64,000 bases of DNA from Caulobacter sp. (GTDB lineage Bacteria > Pseudomonadota > Alphaproteobacteria > Caulobacterales > Caulobacteraceae). The first letter of the stretch is position 1. Each line of letters opens with the position of its first letter. The DNA is taken from NCBI GenBank assembly GCA_019636175.1, contig JAHBYC010000007.1:35354-99353 (forward strand), in the 5' to 3' direction. Position numbers and translations under genes: made by a program. Below are positions 1 to 7,195 of the stretch, one piece after another. The notes below the pieces were generated by a model. It was not told the DNA's origin. It was given only the letters and a program-made list of their open reading frames with translations, and made no database searches.

Positions 1-441
1 CAGCCCGCAGACCGGCAGGTTTCGCCAGTTCCGGCCGGTCAGGACCTCTCGCCAGATAACTGCGGCGAAGACCAGCAGGAAGGCGCAGTCGGCCACCGCC
101 CCGACCCATCCAAGCTGGGTCTGGAACAACATCGCCAACCGGCCGACGACCCAGAGTCCGAAGAGTCCGGCGAGGGGCGCGCCGATGATCGGCATCCGCC
201 CCGTCCAGTTGGGAACCGCCGTGGTCAGAAAGCCGGCGATGACCGCCGCCAGAAACCCGAACAGCATTTCATGCACGTGCCAGTCGAGCGTAAGGCTGTC
301 GACGCCGCCGTCCAGGAAGCTCAGCAGCCAGATCGGCGCGGCGACCGCCGACCAGACTGCGCCGAACAGAAAGAACGGACGAAAGCCGAAGCTGAAGAGA
401 ACCGGGCCTTTGTAGGCGCGACGCGTGGCGGCTGTGGACAT
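1..441 (-). CDS. nnrS: NnrS family protein, truncated by the window edge
   Basis: NnrS is a multi-pass haem- and copper-containing inner-membrane protein linked to nitric oxide tolerance in denitrifying bacteria. Only about 147 N-terminal residues are present; the frame stays open to the left edge. The hand translation begins MSTAATRRAYKGPVLFSFGF and shows the family hallmarks WHVHEM at residues 54-59 and AVPNWTGR at residues 75-82, with hydrophobic helices between them. The ATG is preceded by a weak G-rich ribosome binding site; an in-frame GTG lies five codons upstream. It is divergent from the hemerythrin-like gene, and both belong with the moeA-moaB genes to a nitrosative/anaerobic group. 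The family call is firm; the role is inferred from the family. Confidence 0.9.
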   Translation of the reverse strand, partial: MSTAATRRAYKGPVLFSFGFRPFFLFGAVWSAVAAPIWLLSFLDGGVDSLTLDWHVHEMLFGFLAAVIAGFLTTAVPNWTGRMPIIGAPLAGLFGLWVVGRLAMLFQTQLGWVGAVADCAFLLVFAAVIWREVLTGRNWRNLPVCGL

Positions 442-579
442 GTCGCCACCCTGCACCGCGTTGGCCGGCAACGCCTTGATGAGAATCAAGCGCAAGGACG
501 GTTTCTCAGGGACCGATTGCGCCGGACCGACAACAGGCGGGTCTCCGCCGCAAGTCAGGTCCGGCAAACCGTCGGCGAC

Positions 580-593
580 TTGCCAAATATCAA
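580..593. promoter_or_regulatory. FNR/NnrR-like box between nnrS and the hemerythrin-like gene
   Basis: The sequence TTGCC-AAAT-ATCAA matches eight of the ten fixed positions of the FNR-type consensus TTGAT-N4-ATCAA, with one half perfect. It lies in the divergent region, about 139 bp from the nnrS start and 150 bp from the hemerythrin-like start. A CRP/FNR-family regulator (FNR, Anr or NnrR) is expected for such genes, but binding is inferred. Confidence 0.45.
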
Positions 594-686
594 GGCGCGG
601 GCCCCCCGTCCGGTCTAGGGCGGTGGTCGTCCCGGTCGAGACGGCGACGGCTCAGGGCCTCATCCCTGGTCGCGCACGCCAATCGA

Positions 687-704
687 TCAACCGGGCCCGA
701 TTGA
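687..704. promoter_or_regulatory. 18-bp near-perfect inverted repeat upstream of the hemerythrin-like gene
   Basis: TCAACCGGGCCCGATTGA reads almost the same on both strands; only positions 5 and 14 break the symmetry. It sits about 40 bp before the chosen start codon, where an operator would be expected. The regulator is not identifiable from the sequence. Confidence 0.4.
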
Positions 705-742
705 CCGGGGACATTTCAATATGTCGCCGGATGGAGACGATA

Positions 743-1306
743 ATGGCGGTAGCCCTGAGACATGCGGATACGGACAGCGCCTCGGTCCTTGGCATGGCGA
801 CGATCACGGACGGCCCGGCCGAGCTGATCGCCCACATTCTGGAACGCTACCATCGCATCCATCTGCGTGAATTTCCCGTGGCCATCCGTCTGGCTCGCGC
901 CGTGGAGATTGATCACGCGCGGGCCCCGGATTGTCCAGCCGGCCTGGCTGATCACCTCGCCCTGATGGCCGACGAGCTTGCCGGGCATCAACGCAAGGAG
1001 GAAACCCTCCTCTTTCCGCTGCTGCTGCGCGGCGACGGGGCGCGGGCGGAACCGGCCATTCGCCGGATGATGTCCGAACATGATGATGTTGATGACCAGC
1101 TGACCCGGCTGGCGGCCTTGACGCGGGACTTCATCGCCCCACCCGGCGCCTGCGAGAGATGGCGCGCCCTGTACCGGGCCTGTCACAAGATCGACCGCGA
1201 CCTTCGCGACCATATGCGGCTGGAAGATCAGGTGCTCTTTCCAATGTTCCTGTCGCGCAACGTCCCCGGGTCGTCCCCCTCAGAGCCGCAGCACCTCGAC
1301 CTCTGA
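743..1306 (+). CDS. Hemerythrin-like di-iron protein (RIC/YtfE-related)
   Basis: The protein (187 residues) is a hemerythrin HHE-type helical bundle like the C-terminal part of RIC/YtfE/ScdA, which repairs iron-sulfur clusters or handles nitric oxide. Visible iron-ligand candidates are the two His of HILERYH (H31, H37), GHQRKEE, the His of SEHDD and DHMRLED. The short N-terminal ScdA domain of full-length RIC is absent. I chose the ATG at 743 because GGAG lies five to six bases upstream; another in-frame ATG at 731 would add four residues. It is divergent from nnrS and its 3' end overlaps that of moeA by 27 bp. Hemerythrin fold is well supported; exact function is inferred from family and neighbours. 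Confidence 0.85.
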   Translation: MAVALRHADTDSASVLGMATITDGPAELIAHILERYHRIHLREFPVAIRLARAVEIDHARAPDCPAGLADHLALMADELAGHQRKEETLLFPLLLRGDGARAEPAIRRMMSEHDDVDDQLTRLAALTRDFIAPPGACERWRALYRACHKIDRDLRDHMRLEDQVLFPMFLSRNVPGSSPSEPQHLDL

Positions 1307-2467
1307 CCCGGCAAGACCCGTGGCTTGGCCCGGACGACGGCGGATCAGCAGGTCCGAAAGCGCCAGGACCTTCTGGGCCGAGGAGTCCTGATTTTGCAGC
1401 GGCTCGACCGTTTCATCCTGCCGTCGGCCGCGAACAAAGGTCTCGCGATCGCCGCAGGCCTCGATATCCCGGCTCAGCGGGCGGCGGCGCCAGTGCAGGG
1501 CAGTGTCAGCGCCACGGCCCGCCAGACCCGCCACCAACGGGGCCAGCAGAAGTCGAGCCGTGACCATCGCCGAGCTCGGGTTTCCGGGCAGGCCGACAAT
1601 CAGGACCCCGGAGGCCCGTCCAAGCCACACCGGCTTGCCCGGCTTAATGGCCACTCTGGAAAAGACCAGATCGAGATCGAGCGGCGCGAACATCGCCTTT
1701 CCGAAGTCCCGCTCACCAACCGAAGCGCCGCCGATCACGACGACAAGGTCAGCCCGGGCGACCGCCGCCCGCGCCGCCGCCTCCAGCGCTGGAAGGCGGT
1801 CGACGATCTGTTGGCGGTCAATCACGTCGCCGCCCCATTGCCTCACCAGGGCGGCGACGCCGTGGGAAACACTTTCGGGAATGGATTGCGGCGACGCGGT
1901 CGCCGATCCCGGCGCCCGCAGTTCGTCACCCGTGCCAAGAATCACCACCCGGGGCCGGCGGACCACCTCCAGCGTCGCCAGGTCGGCGGCGGCGGCGGCG
2001 ACCAGCCGCTGTGGATTGAGCCGCGCCCCGGGCTCGACCAGCAGGTCTCCGACCTCGAAGTCCGACCCGGCGGCGCGCAGATGACGTCCGCCCGACGGCG
2101 CCGCGGCGAAGAAGGCCGTGTCGCCGTCGGTTGTCACGGTCTCCTGCACAATGACCCGGTCGGCACCCGGCGGCGCGGGCGCCCCGGTGAAAATGCGGAC
2201 ACAGGTCCCCGGCGCCAGAACCCCGTCAAAACCCTGGCCGGCGAAGGCCGCGCCGATCACCGGCAGGCGGACCGGCGCCCGGGCGACATCGCTGTCGCGA
2301 ACAGCATAGCCATCCATCGCCGACACCGCGCAGGAAGGAGCCGTCCGGCGGGCGATCACCGGCGCGGCGAGCACCCGGTCCTGAGCCTCGGCCAGAGCGA
2401 CCCGCTCGGCCGCCAGCGGCCGCGCCAGATCGGCGACCCGGCGAACGGCCTCGTCGAACAGGATCAA
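1280..2467 (-). CDS. moeA: Molybdopterin molybdenumtransferase MoeA
   Basis: MoeA inserts molybdate into adenylylated molybdopterin, the last step of basic molybdenum cofactor synthesis. The roughly 395-residue product shows the family order: N-terminal domain I/II with SAMDGYAVRDSD, the central MoCF-like domain with VVVIGGASVGERD, and the C-terminal beta domain after PGKPVWLGR and LPGNPSSA. I chose the TTG at 2467-2465, whose last two bases overlap the moaB stop codon and which gives the usual family N-terminus (ILFDEAVRRV); another TTG at 2512 would add 15 residues read from moaB sequence. Translational coupling with moaB is likely. Together they supply cofactor for molybdoenzymes such as nitrate reductase, which fits the adjacent nnrS. 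Confidence 0.93.
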   Translation of the reverse strand: MILFDEAVRRVADLARPLAAERVALAEAQDRVLAAPVIARRTAPSCAVSAMDGYAVRDSDVARAPVRLPVIGAAFAGQGFDGVLAPGTCVRIFTGAPAPPGADRVIVQETVTTDGDTAFFAAAPSGGRHLRAAGSDFEVGDLLVEPGARLNPQRLVAAAAADLATLEVVRRPRVVILGTGDELRAPGSATASPQSIPESVSHGVAALVRQWGGDVIDRQQIVDRLPALEAAARAAVARADLVVVIGGASVGERDFGKAMFAPLDLDLVFSRVAIKPGKPVWLGRASGVLIVGLPGNPSSAMVTARLLLAPLVAGLAGRGADTALHWRRRPLSRDIEACGDRETFVRGRRQDETVEPLQNQDSSAQKVLALSDLLIRRRPGQATGLAGSEVEVLRL

Positions 2468-3036
2468 TTGCAGATGTCCCGGTAGCGGGGAATCTGGCCG
2501 ACCAGCGAACAAGGGCGGAAACGACTGTCCAGTTCCTCGGCCAGCACCAGATCCCAGGCGTCGCGGCAGGCCCCCGTCGAGCCCGGAATACAGAAGATGA
2601 AGGCGTCGTCGATCTGCCCGGCAAGGGCCCGCGACTGCAGGGTCGAGACCCCGACCGTTTCCCGGCTGGCCTGATGAAAGACCACGCCGAAGCCGTCCAT
2701 GGCCCGTCGGAGCAGCGGCTGGACCGCCTCGGGGGTGACATCGCGCGGGGAAAACCCGGTGCCGCCGGTGGTCAGGATGACGTCGACCCCCGGATCGGCG
2801 ACCCAGGAAAGCACCTGCTGCTGGATAGCCGGAACCTCGTCCGGCACGATGCGCCGCGCCGCCAGGACGTGGCCGGCCATCGTCAATCGATCCGCCAGCA
2901 GAGAGCCGGAGGTGTCGGTCTCGGCGGTGCGGCTGTCGGAGATGGTCAGAACGGCGATGTTCAGCGGATAGAAGGGCCGCCGCTCGTCGATGCCGGTTCT
3001 TCGCCCGATCGCGGGGCGGGAGGATGCGTCTGTCAT
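2464..3036 (-). CDS. moaB: Molybdenum cofactor biosynthesis protein MoaB
   Basis: MoaB/MogA proteins adenylylate molybdopterin before molybdate insertion by MoeA. The 190-residue protein has the single MoCF-binding domain: NIAVLTISDSR near residue 26, the molybdopterin-binding loop TTGGTGFSPRDVTPEA near residue 89, and the IPGSTGA loop near residue 149. A hydrophilic extension of about 24 residues precedes the domain, as in many MoaB proteins. The stop codon overlaps the moeA start, so the two form one unit. An FNR-like box lies 81-94 bp upstream of its ATG. MogA is the close alternative; MoaB is preferred because of length and N-terminus. Confidence 0.92.
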   Translation of the reverse strand: MTDASSRPAIGRRTGIDERRPFYPLNIAVLTISDSRTAETDTSGSLLADRLTMAGHVLAARRIVPDEVPAIQQQVLSWVADPGVDVILTTGGTGFSPRDVTPEAVQPLLRRAMDGFGVVFHQASRETVGVSTLQSRALAGQIDDAFIFCIPGSTGACRDAWDLVLAEELDSRFRPCSLVGQIPRYRDICN

Positions 3037-3116
3037 GGGAATCCTGGGTGGTCGGGCTGTCCTGGCCGATCGATCGATCCGCCTCGGGACTCTATCGCCG
3101 CCGCTCCAGTCTGGAT

Positions 3117-3130
3117 TTGTGCTGGATCAA
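3117..3130. promoter_or_regulatory. FNR-like box upstream of moaB-moeA
   Basis: TTGTG-CTGG-ATCAA (the moaB strand reads TTGAT-CCAG-CACAA) matches eight of ten fixed positions of the FNR consensus. It lies upstream of the moaB start and overlaps a 10-bp palindrome ATCAATTGAT at 3126-3135. Together with the similar box at 580 it suggests oxygen- or nitric-oxide-controlled expression of the whole cluster. Confidence 0.45.
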
Positions 3131-3140
3131 TTGATTTCGG

Positions 3141-3662
3141 CGACTAGCCAGTAAGGTGGGGATGGAAGTTTGATCGGAGCATGACAAGAGAAGTTTTGGA
3201 CTCTGTCGGTCCAAACTCTCGCGACAGGTGACCGCAGCCCGATTGCCTGGCCACAGGGTCAAATCGACCAATCCAGTCCGTTGGTTTGACAGATCTCCTG
3301 AGGGGATCAGCCGGGACGACGGCAACGCCCGCCGGCCGAGGAACGAGCGCCTGGCCCGAACTGCGCATGGTGGGGGCAAGTTGGCGTCGGACTGCCTCCA
3401 CCCCACTCAGACGAGCCAATCTCTGCAGTCAGGTTTCGAGCATCCGGGAGACAGTTGGCGGTGTTCTTCGTCTGCCTGGCGGACCAATCAACAAACTGTC
3501 GCCATGGCCGCGCGGCCGTCCCCCACAGTGGAGACGCCTTCGCGTATGACAGCTCCGGCGAAGAACCGAGCCCCTCCCCCGGATCATCACACTACAGAGA
3601 CCAAGTGACCCGGCTCTAGGTCTGCGGCGTTTCGGCGGGGGGGCGGGGCACCGGCTAAGATG
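3141..3662. other. Gene-poor junction between the Mo/NO cluster and the mobile element
   Basis: I see no convincing gene in this stretch: the open frames are proline/arginine-rich, lack a good ribosome binding site and resemble no family. It probably contains, or lies close to, the left junction of the integrated element. I looked for a copy of the tRNA 3' end, which would mark the other attachment site, and did not find one. Confidence 0.5.
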
Positions 3663-4202
3663 TCAACGCCCATCGCGATTCAGCTGGCCTTCTCCTATGA
3701 GGTCCAGCGCTTCAAAATCTGCGCAAAGCCTTGACGACCAGATTTCGCCAGCAAACGAGATATAATGGCTGAACTTGGTCGCCAAGGACTCAGCTAGACT
3801 GATCTTTTTGCCGGGCTCGAAAGTCAATTGTTCCGACAGCATTTCTTGGCGCATCACGTCGATGAAGAGCTCAGGACCGAAGCCCAAAACCGCAATGAGC
3901 TCTTTCCGCAGCAAGTCAATACATTCTGCACGGTCTGAAGATTCGGGCGGCAAACAGCGCATCACCTGGCAAAGGCCGATCGCTGCAGCGATCTTCAACT
4001 TCTCTCCCAACTCGATGCGATTGGTTGGCCGAGTATCTCGGACTTTTCGGTAGCAAGCCTCATATTGCTCAGCGGTCTTCTCGCTACGAAAGCAGAACGG
4101 GCTGACCGATCCGGGGTCATGAATCTGGAACACGTTCCAGAACCGCCGAGCTGGGGACCACATCGGAATGACGACTTTTGTTGCCACAAAAGCGAGGTTC
4201 AT
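3663..4202 (-). CDS. Hypothetical protein of the integrated element
   Basis: I do not recognise this 179-residue protein. It starts MNLAFVATKVVIPMWSPARR and has no clear signal peptide, membrane helix or known motif. The body is mixed-charge and helical-looking, with two Cys in the middle (GLCQVMRCLPPESSD). Its base composition is visibly less GC-rich than the chromosomal genes, as are the upstream bases near 4200-4340, consistent with acquired DNA. It is the last of the minus-strand genes of the element, 82 bp after the replication ATPase gene. It may be cargo or an accessory gene of the element; no function is proposed. Confidence 0.65.
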   Translation of the reverse strand: MNLAFVATKVVIPMWSPARRFWNVFQIHDPGSVSPFCFRSEKTAEQYEACYRKVRDTRPTNRIELGEKLKIAAAIGLCQVMRCLPPESSDRAECIDLLRKELIAVLGFGPELFIDVMRQEMLSEQLTFEPGKKISLAESLATKFSHYISFAGEIWSSRLCADFEALDLIGEGQLNRDGR

Positions 4203-4284
4203 TGTTCATAATCCTTAAGTTGCTGGCGGTCAGAACCCGCCTGTCGAAACAGAAAAACATCGGTGCGGCAGAGACCGCCGATTC

Positions 4285-5991
4285 TTATGGCGGAGGTCCT
4301 GAAGAGCTGTCTGTTCCTTCGAATTTTGTTTTTTTGTTTTGGAGAGCCTCTGTAGGCGGAAGCCCAGCGATCAAGCACAGCGGCACAGCCGTCGCCCGGG
4401 TCACCACTCCAGTGAAGGTTTGGGGGGTCGGCCAGCGCTCCGCCCCCGGAAGGCGTTCGAACAACTTGGCCGGACTGCTGCGGTAAGGCGTGTCCCGCAA
4501 GAGAGTGTGGACCCGCGTATTCCGACCGACCAAGAGAATTGGCTTCGGCTTGAGCCAGACAATCATGCCAAGATTTCTGAGGTGGCGGTCGGCTTCCTTA
4601 TAATCTCCGGAACTCGATGCCCCCGACTTTCCCACCACGACCTCGGCGATAAGGTCAAAGACGCTGCAGTCGCGGGCGCCAAGCCGCAGGGGCGCCTGAA
4701 GAAGCGCACCAAGCGCCTGCTGCGGGTCGTCATTGTCCCGTTCGGGCCGGCGGCCGGACCAATCCCAGCTGCTCATGAAGTCCGTTGCCGCCACATCTGT
4801 CGCAATGCCGTCGTTTGACATGACCCACGCGGCAGTAATGAGCAAGCCGTACTGGTCGGCATAGCGCGGTGACCCGAGTTCGCTCAGGCAAACCCGTCTA
4901 AAGGCCGGCAGGCTCCGGAGGAAATGGTCGAAATTATCGATCATCCTTCGGTGCAGTTTCGCCGGCAGGTCTTGGCTACGCATATTATTCAGGTCTTCGA
5001 GATGCTGGGCCCATGAGCTTTGCTCAGAAGGCTCACGCTTGCCTTGCTTCAACTCGAGCACGGCAAATCGCTCAATATCGGCCTGATTTTGCAAGCCGAT
5101 CTGAATGGACGCGATGCAGGCCATCGACCGGACCATGAAATCCATCGCCTTGCCGCCCGCGGTTCCTCTCAATGTGCGCGCGCCTGTCTCTGACGACGAT
5201 TGCCGCAGCAGGGTCACCACATCCTGGACCCGACCACGCTCGCGATCATCGGACTGCTCGCCCTCGTCCATGACAATCGGCAGCGCATCGTGGCCGAGCT
5301 TTTGTCGGAGGCCTGCTTCGGTCGTGTTGCCCTGCACAAAGAGTGCGCTTCCGTTCAAAAGCGGCAGAACAAACTCGTTCAGCACCGTCGTCTTTCCGGA
5401 GCCCGCCCCGCCCGTAATCCAGAGGTGAGGCCGCCAGCCCAAACCGCCACAAAGGGGCGCCAAGGCGCACCAACCGGCGAGCAGAAGGCCCGAGGTCGGA
5501 TCATCCCATGGAAAGGCAGTCGCCATCTTCACGAGCAGCGCGCCTTCCGCCGTGCTGGCGCCCTCGGTGGCCGGAAGAGGCAAGGAGGCGCCTTGGGGAT
5601 AGACGCCCACATCGACGTCCTCCAGGTCACGAATTTCGCCGCCGACCACCAGGCGATCGCCGGCGTGATAGATCAGTTGGTTTTCGACGTTGGACGCTCC
5701 CCTTCCCTTAATCTGGGACTCGTCGAAATGGCCGAGGCGGTTGGCCTCCTTGTTGAACCAATCGGCGGCTGCGAGGTGATCAAACCCGTTCACGCCCTTC
5801 CCTGGAAATCGCTGCACAAGCCACTCAAGCCCAGCGACCGACACAAGCACCCCGGCGCGAAGGTCGCCGTCCCTGAGACTGCGAACAATTTTCCGCTGCC
5901 GATCGTAGATGACGATGCTGTCAGCGCTGAAGCCCAGCACCCGAAACCGGGTGGGTTGGTCGGATCGGGCCGACTTCTCCAGGGCGCTCAT
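4285..5991 (-). CDS. P-loop ATPase of mobile-element replication (DUF927/D5-helicase-like)
   Basis: The 568-residue protein has a central P-loop: Walker A GGAGSGKTT near residue 189 and a Walker B-like LPIVMDEGEQ about 45 residues later, followed by TLLRQSSSETGARTLRGT, the arrangement seen in DUF927-type and phage D5/P4-like helicases. The N-terminal 140 residues may be a specificity domain; the zinc and catalytic motifs of a primase are not visible, so it may be a helicase only. The ATG overlaps the stop of the AlpA-like gene (ATGA), so the two are translationally coupled. It probably drives replication or maintenance of the integrated element. ATPase is well supported; role is inferred from family and neighbours. 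Confidence 0.75.
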   Translation of the reverse strand: MSALEKSARSDQPTRFRVLGFSADSIVIYDRQRKIVRSLRDGDLRAGVLVSVAGLEWLVQRFPGKGVNGFDHLAAADWFNKEANRLGHFDESQIKGRGASNVENQLIYHAGDRLVVGGEIRDLEDVDVGVYPQGASLPLPATEGASTAEGALLVKMATAFPWDDPTSGLLLAGWCALAPLCGGLGWRPHLWITGGAGSGKTTVLNEFVLPLLNGSALFVQGNTTEAGLRQKLGHDALPIVMDEGEQSDDRERGRVQDVVTLLRQSSSETGARTLRGTAGGKAMDFMVRSMACIASIQIGLQNQADIERFAVLELKQGKREPSEQSSWAQHLEDLNNMRSQDLPAKLHRRMIDNFDHFLRSLPAFRRVCLSELGSPRYADQYGLLITAAWVMSNDGIATDVAATDFMSSWDWSGRRPERDNDDPQQALGALLQAPLRLGARDCSVFDLIAEVVVGKSGASSSGDYKEADRHLRNLGMIVWLKPKPILLVGRNTRVHTLLRDTPYRSSPAKLFERLPGAERWPTPQTFTGVVTRATAVPLCLIAGLPPTEALQNKKTKFEGTDSSSGPPP

Positions 5992-6185
5992 TTCGAATTT
6001 CCCGAACGGGCATTGATCCAGGCGTCGATATCATTCGACCGCCAGCCGACGGCACGCCGCCCGAGTTTCAGTGGTTTGGGAAAGTCACCGGCTGCCACGG
6101 CGGCAAAGAGCCACGAGCGACCCATGCCGATACGGGTAAGAACGGCGGGCAGCCGTTCGATGGAAGGTTTGGAAACGTCGTCCAC
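5988..6185 (-). CDS. AlpA-family excisionase/transcriptional regulator
   Basis: This 65-residue protein has the MerR-like winged helix of AlpA/phage excisionases: RLPAVLTRIGMGRSWLFAAV, then FPKPLKLGRRAVGW and a closing NDIDAWINAR. AlpA proteins control integrase expression and excision of P4-like elements. I chose the GTG at 6185-6183 because a perfect AAGGAG (6193-6198) lies seven bases upstream; the longer frame from 6230 has no such site. It overlaps the ATPase gene by four bases. Presence of this gene, a replication ATPase and a tRNA-linked integrase gives the classic satellite core. Confidence 0.85.
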   Translation of the reverse strand: MDDVSKPSIERLPAVLTRIGMGRSWLFAAVAAGDFPKPLKLGRRAVGWRSNDIDAWINARSGNSK

Positions 6186-6258
6186 GAGAGTTCTCCTTAC
6201 GTCAAAGCGATCCGGAAACTCTGGCGTCACGACAAAAGTGCGAAATGATCGAGATGAT

Positions 6259-6804
6259 TTATTTCGCGATTATCTTACTGTTTTTTATCTCTATTATTTT
6301 TTTTCGTAGATTTTTCCGTAGGGCTTCGATTCGTGTCTGCAGGTCTCGACCCGCGTTGCGGTGACCAAACATGTCAGGTTGGCCGGGCTGATTTAGAGCG
6401 AGATCTTTGGCCAGCCTGGAAGCCATCAGATGCAGTTCGCCGAGCGCCTCCTCCAACGTAATCAGGTGCGCCGCAATCTCCTCTCGGCCGGCCTCAATTT
6501 CCCCCAATGAGACACCGACTGAAACATCGGAGCCGCCTTCGCTTTCCGGAAGAACCCTTGCTCGCCTTGGTCGGGCGCCGTTGCCGATTTGCTGGATGCG
6601 ACGCTCTGTCAGCTGAAACTGCCGGGCCAGAGCCTGGACTTGTTTTCGCTTGCCCCGTGCGACCTGGTAGGCCTCCCAGATTTCGAGATTGTCGGAGCGC
6701 TTTCGAGCCGCTCCGCTCGCACGACCACCTGCTCGACCTCGCTGGGTCTTCGCGGCCTTCGGCGTTTTGGGGTTTGGAGAGCGGGGCATTGATGCGGCAG
6801 GCAT
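6259..6804 (-). CDS. Putative helix-turn-helix protein with C-terminal coiled coil
   Basis: The 181-residue protein begins with a basic Ala/Arg/Lys-rich tail (about 35 residues), then a likely helix-turn-helix: NLEIWEAYQVARGKRKQVQA followed by LARQFQLTERRIQQI, resembling Mor/recombinase-type HTH segments. Residues from about 100 on are Leu/Glu/Ala-rich helices ending in a very basic coiled-coil-like tail. It is first of the minus-strand genes of the element and its start faces the TGTCA-motif cluster, so it could bind there as regulator or replication initiator. This role is inference; the HTH itself is moderately supported. A second ATG at 6789 is an alternative start. Confidence 0.65.
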   Translation of the reverse strand: MPAASMPRSPNPKTPKAAKTQRGRAGGRASGAARKRSDNLEIWEAYQVARGKRKQVQALARQFQLTERRIQQIGNGARPRRARVLPESEGGSDVSVGVSLGEIEAGREEIAAHLITLEEALGELHLMASRLAKDLALNQPGQPDMFGHRNAGRDLQTRIEALRKNLRKKIIEIKNSKIIAK

Positions 6805-6865
6805 CCTCGATGCGCGAGTGTTTGGAAGAAACCCACTGCGGATTCGCCAACCTTGCCGCCCGTCC

Positions 6866-7108
6866 TGTCAAAATGGAACAGGCCCTCGTCAGAGCCTGAC
6901 ATCATCCCGCCCGTTTGGCCCATGTGGGACAATTGGCGGGCTTCGCTGGCGGTGCGGATTTGGCCACAACGCCCGACCGGCCAAGCCCTCTTGCTCCGGC
7001 CTCTCCCAGCAGCCCGCCCACGCTCTGTCAGCGCGACCTGTCACCAACTGTCAAAGTTAGCACGGGCCTGACATCACTGACTGACAGGCCGATAACAGGA
7101 CCCTGTCA
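6866..7108. promoter_or_regulatory. Divergent control region with a cluster of TGTCA/TGACA motifs
   Basis: The region between the minus-strand element genes and hsdR carries TGTCA or its complement at 6866, 6897, 7026, 7039, 7049, 7069, 7082 and 7104, six of them within 83 bp. Two copies sit in the longer string CCTGACATCA (6895 and 7067). No gene fits here. Spaced short repeats of this type are seen at operators of divergent promoters and at iteron-like origins. Either would fit an element with its own replication ATPase and HTH protein. Confidence 0.5.
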
Positions 7109-7195
7109 GCACCCGTTTCAACCAACGCGAATGCAACCTCCGCTTCCACTTGGCCGCCAGACTTGCCAAAGTGCGTTCCGGGAGGGTTGGGGGCA

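Noticed and set aside
3228-3608. A 126-codon plus-strand frame in the junction before the element
   Set aside because: Composition is Pro/Arg/Thr-rich, no ribosome binding site, competing frames on all strands; not supported as a gene.
3037-4300. A copy of the tRNA-Ile 3' end that would mark the left attachment site
   Set aside because: I read this region for GGCAGGACTCGAACC-like sequence on both strands and found none, so no att site is called.
6165-6230. Longer start of the AlpA-like gene at 6230
   Set aside because: The GTG at 6185 has a perfect AAGGAG seven bases upstream and gives the usual AlpA length; the extension has no such signal.
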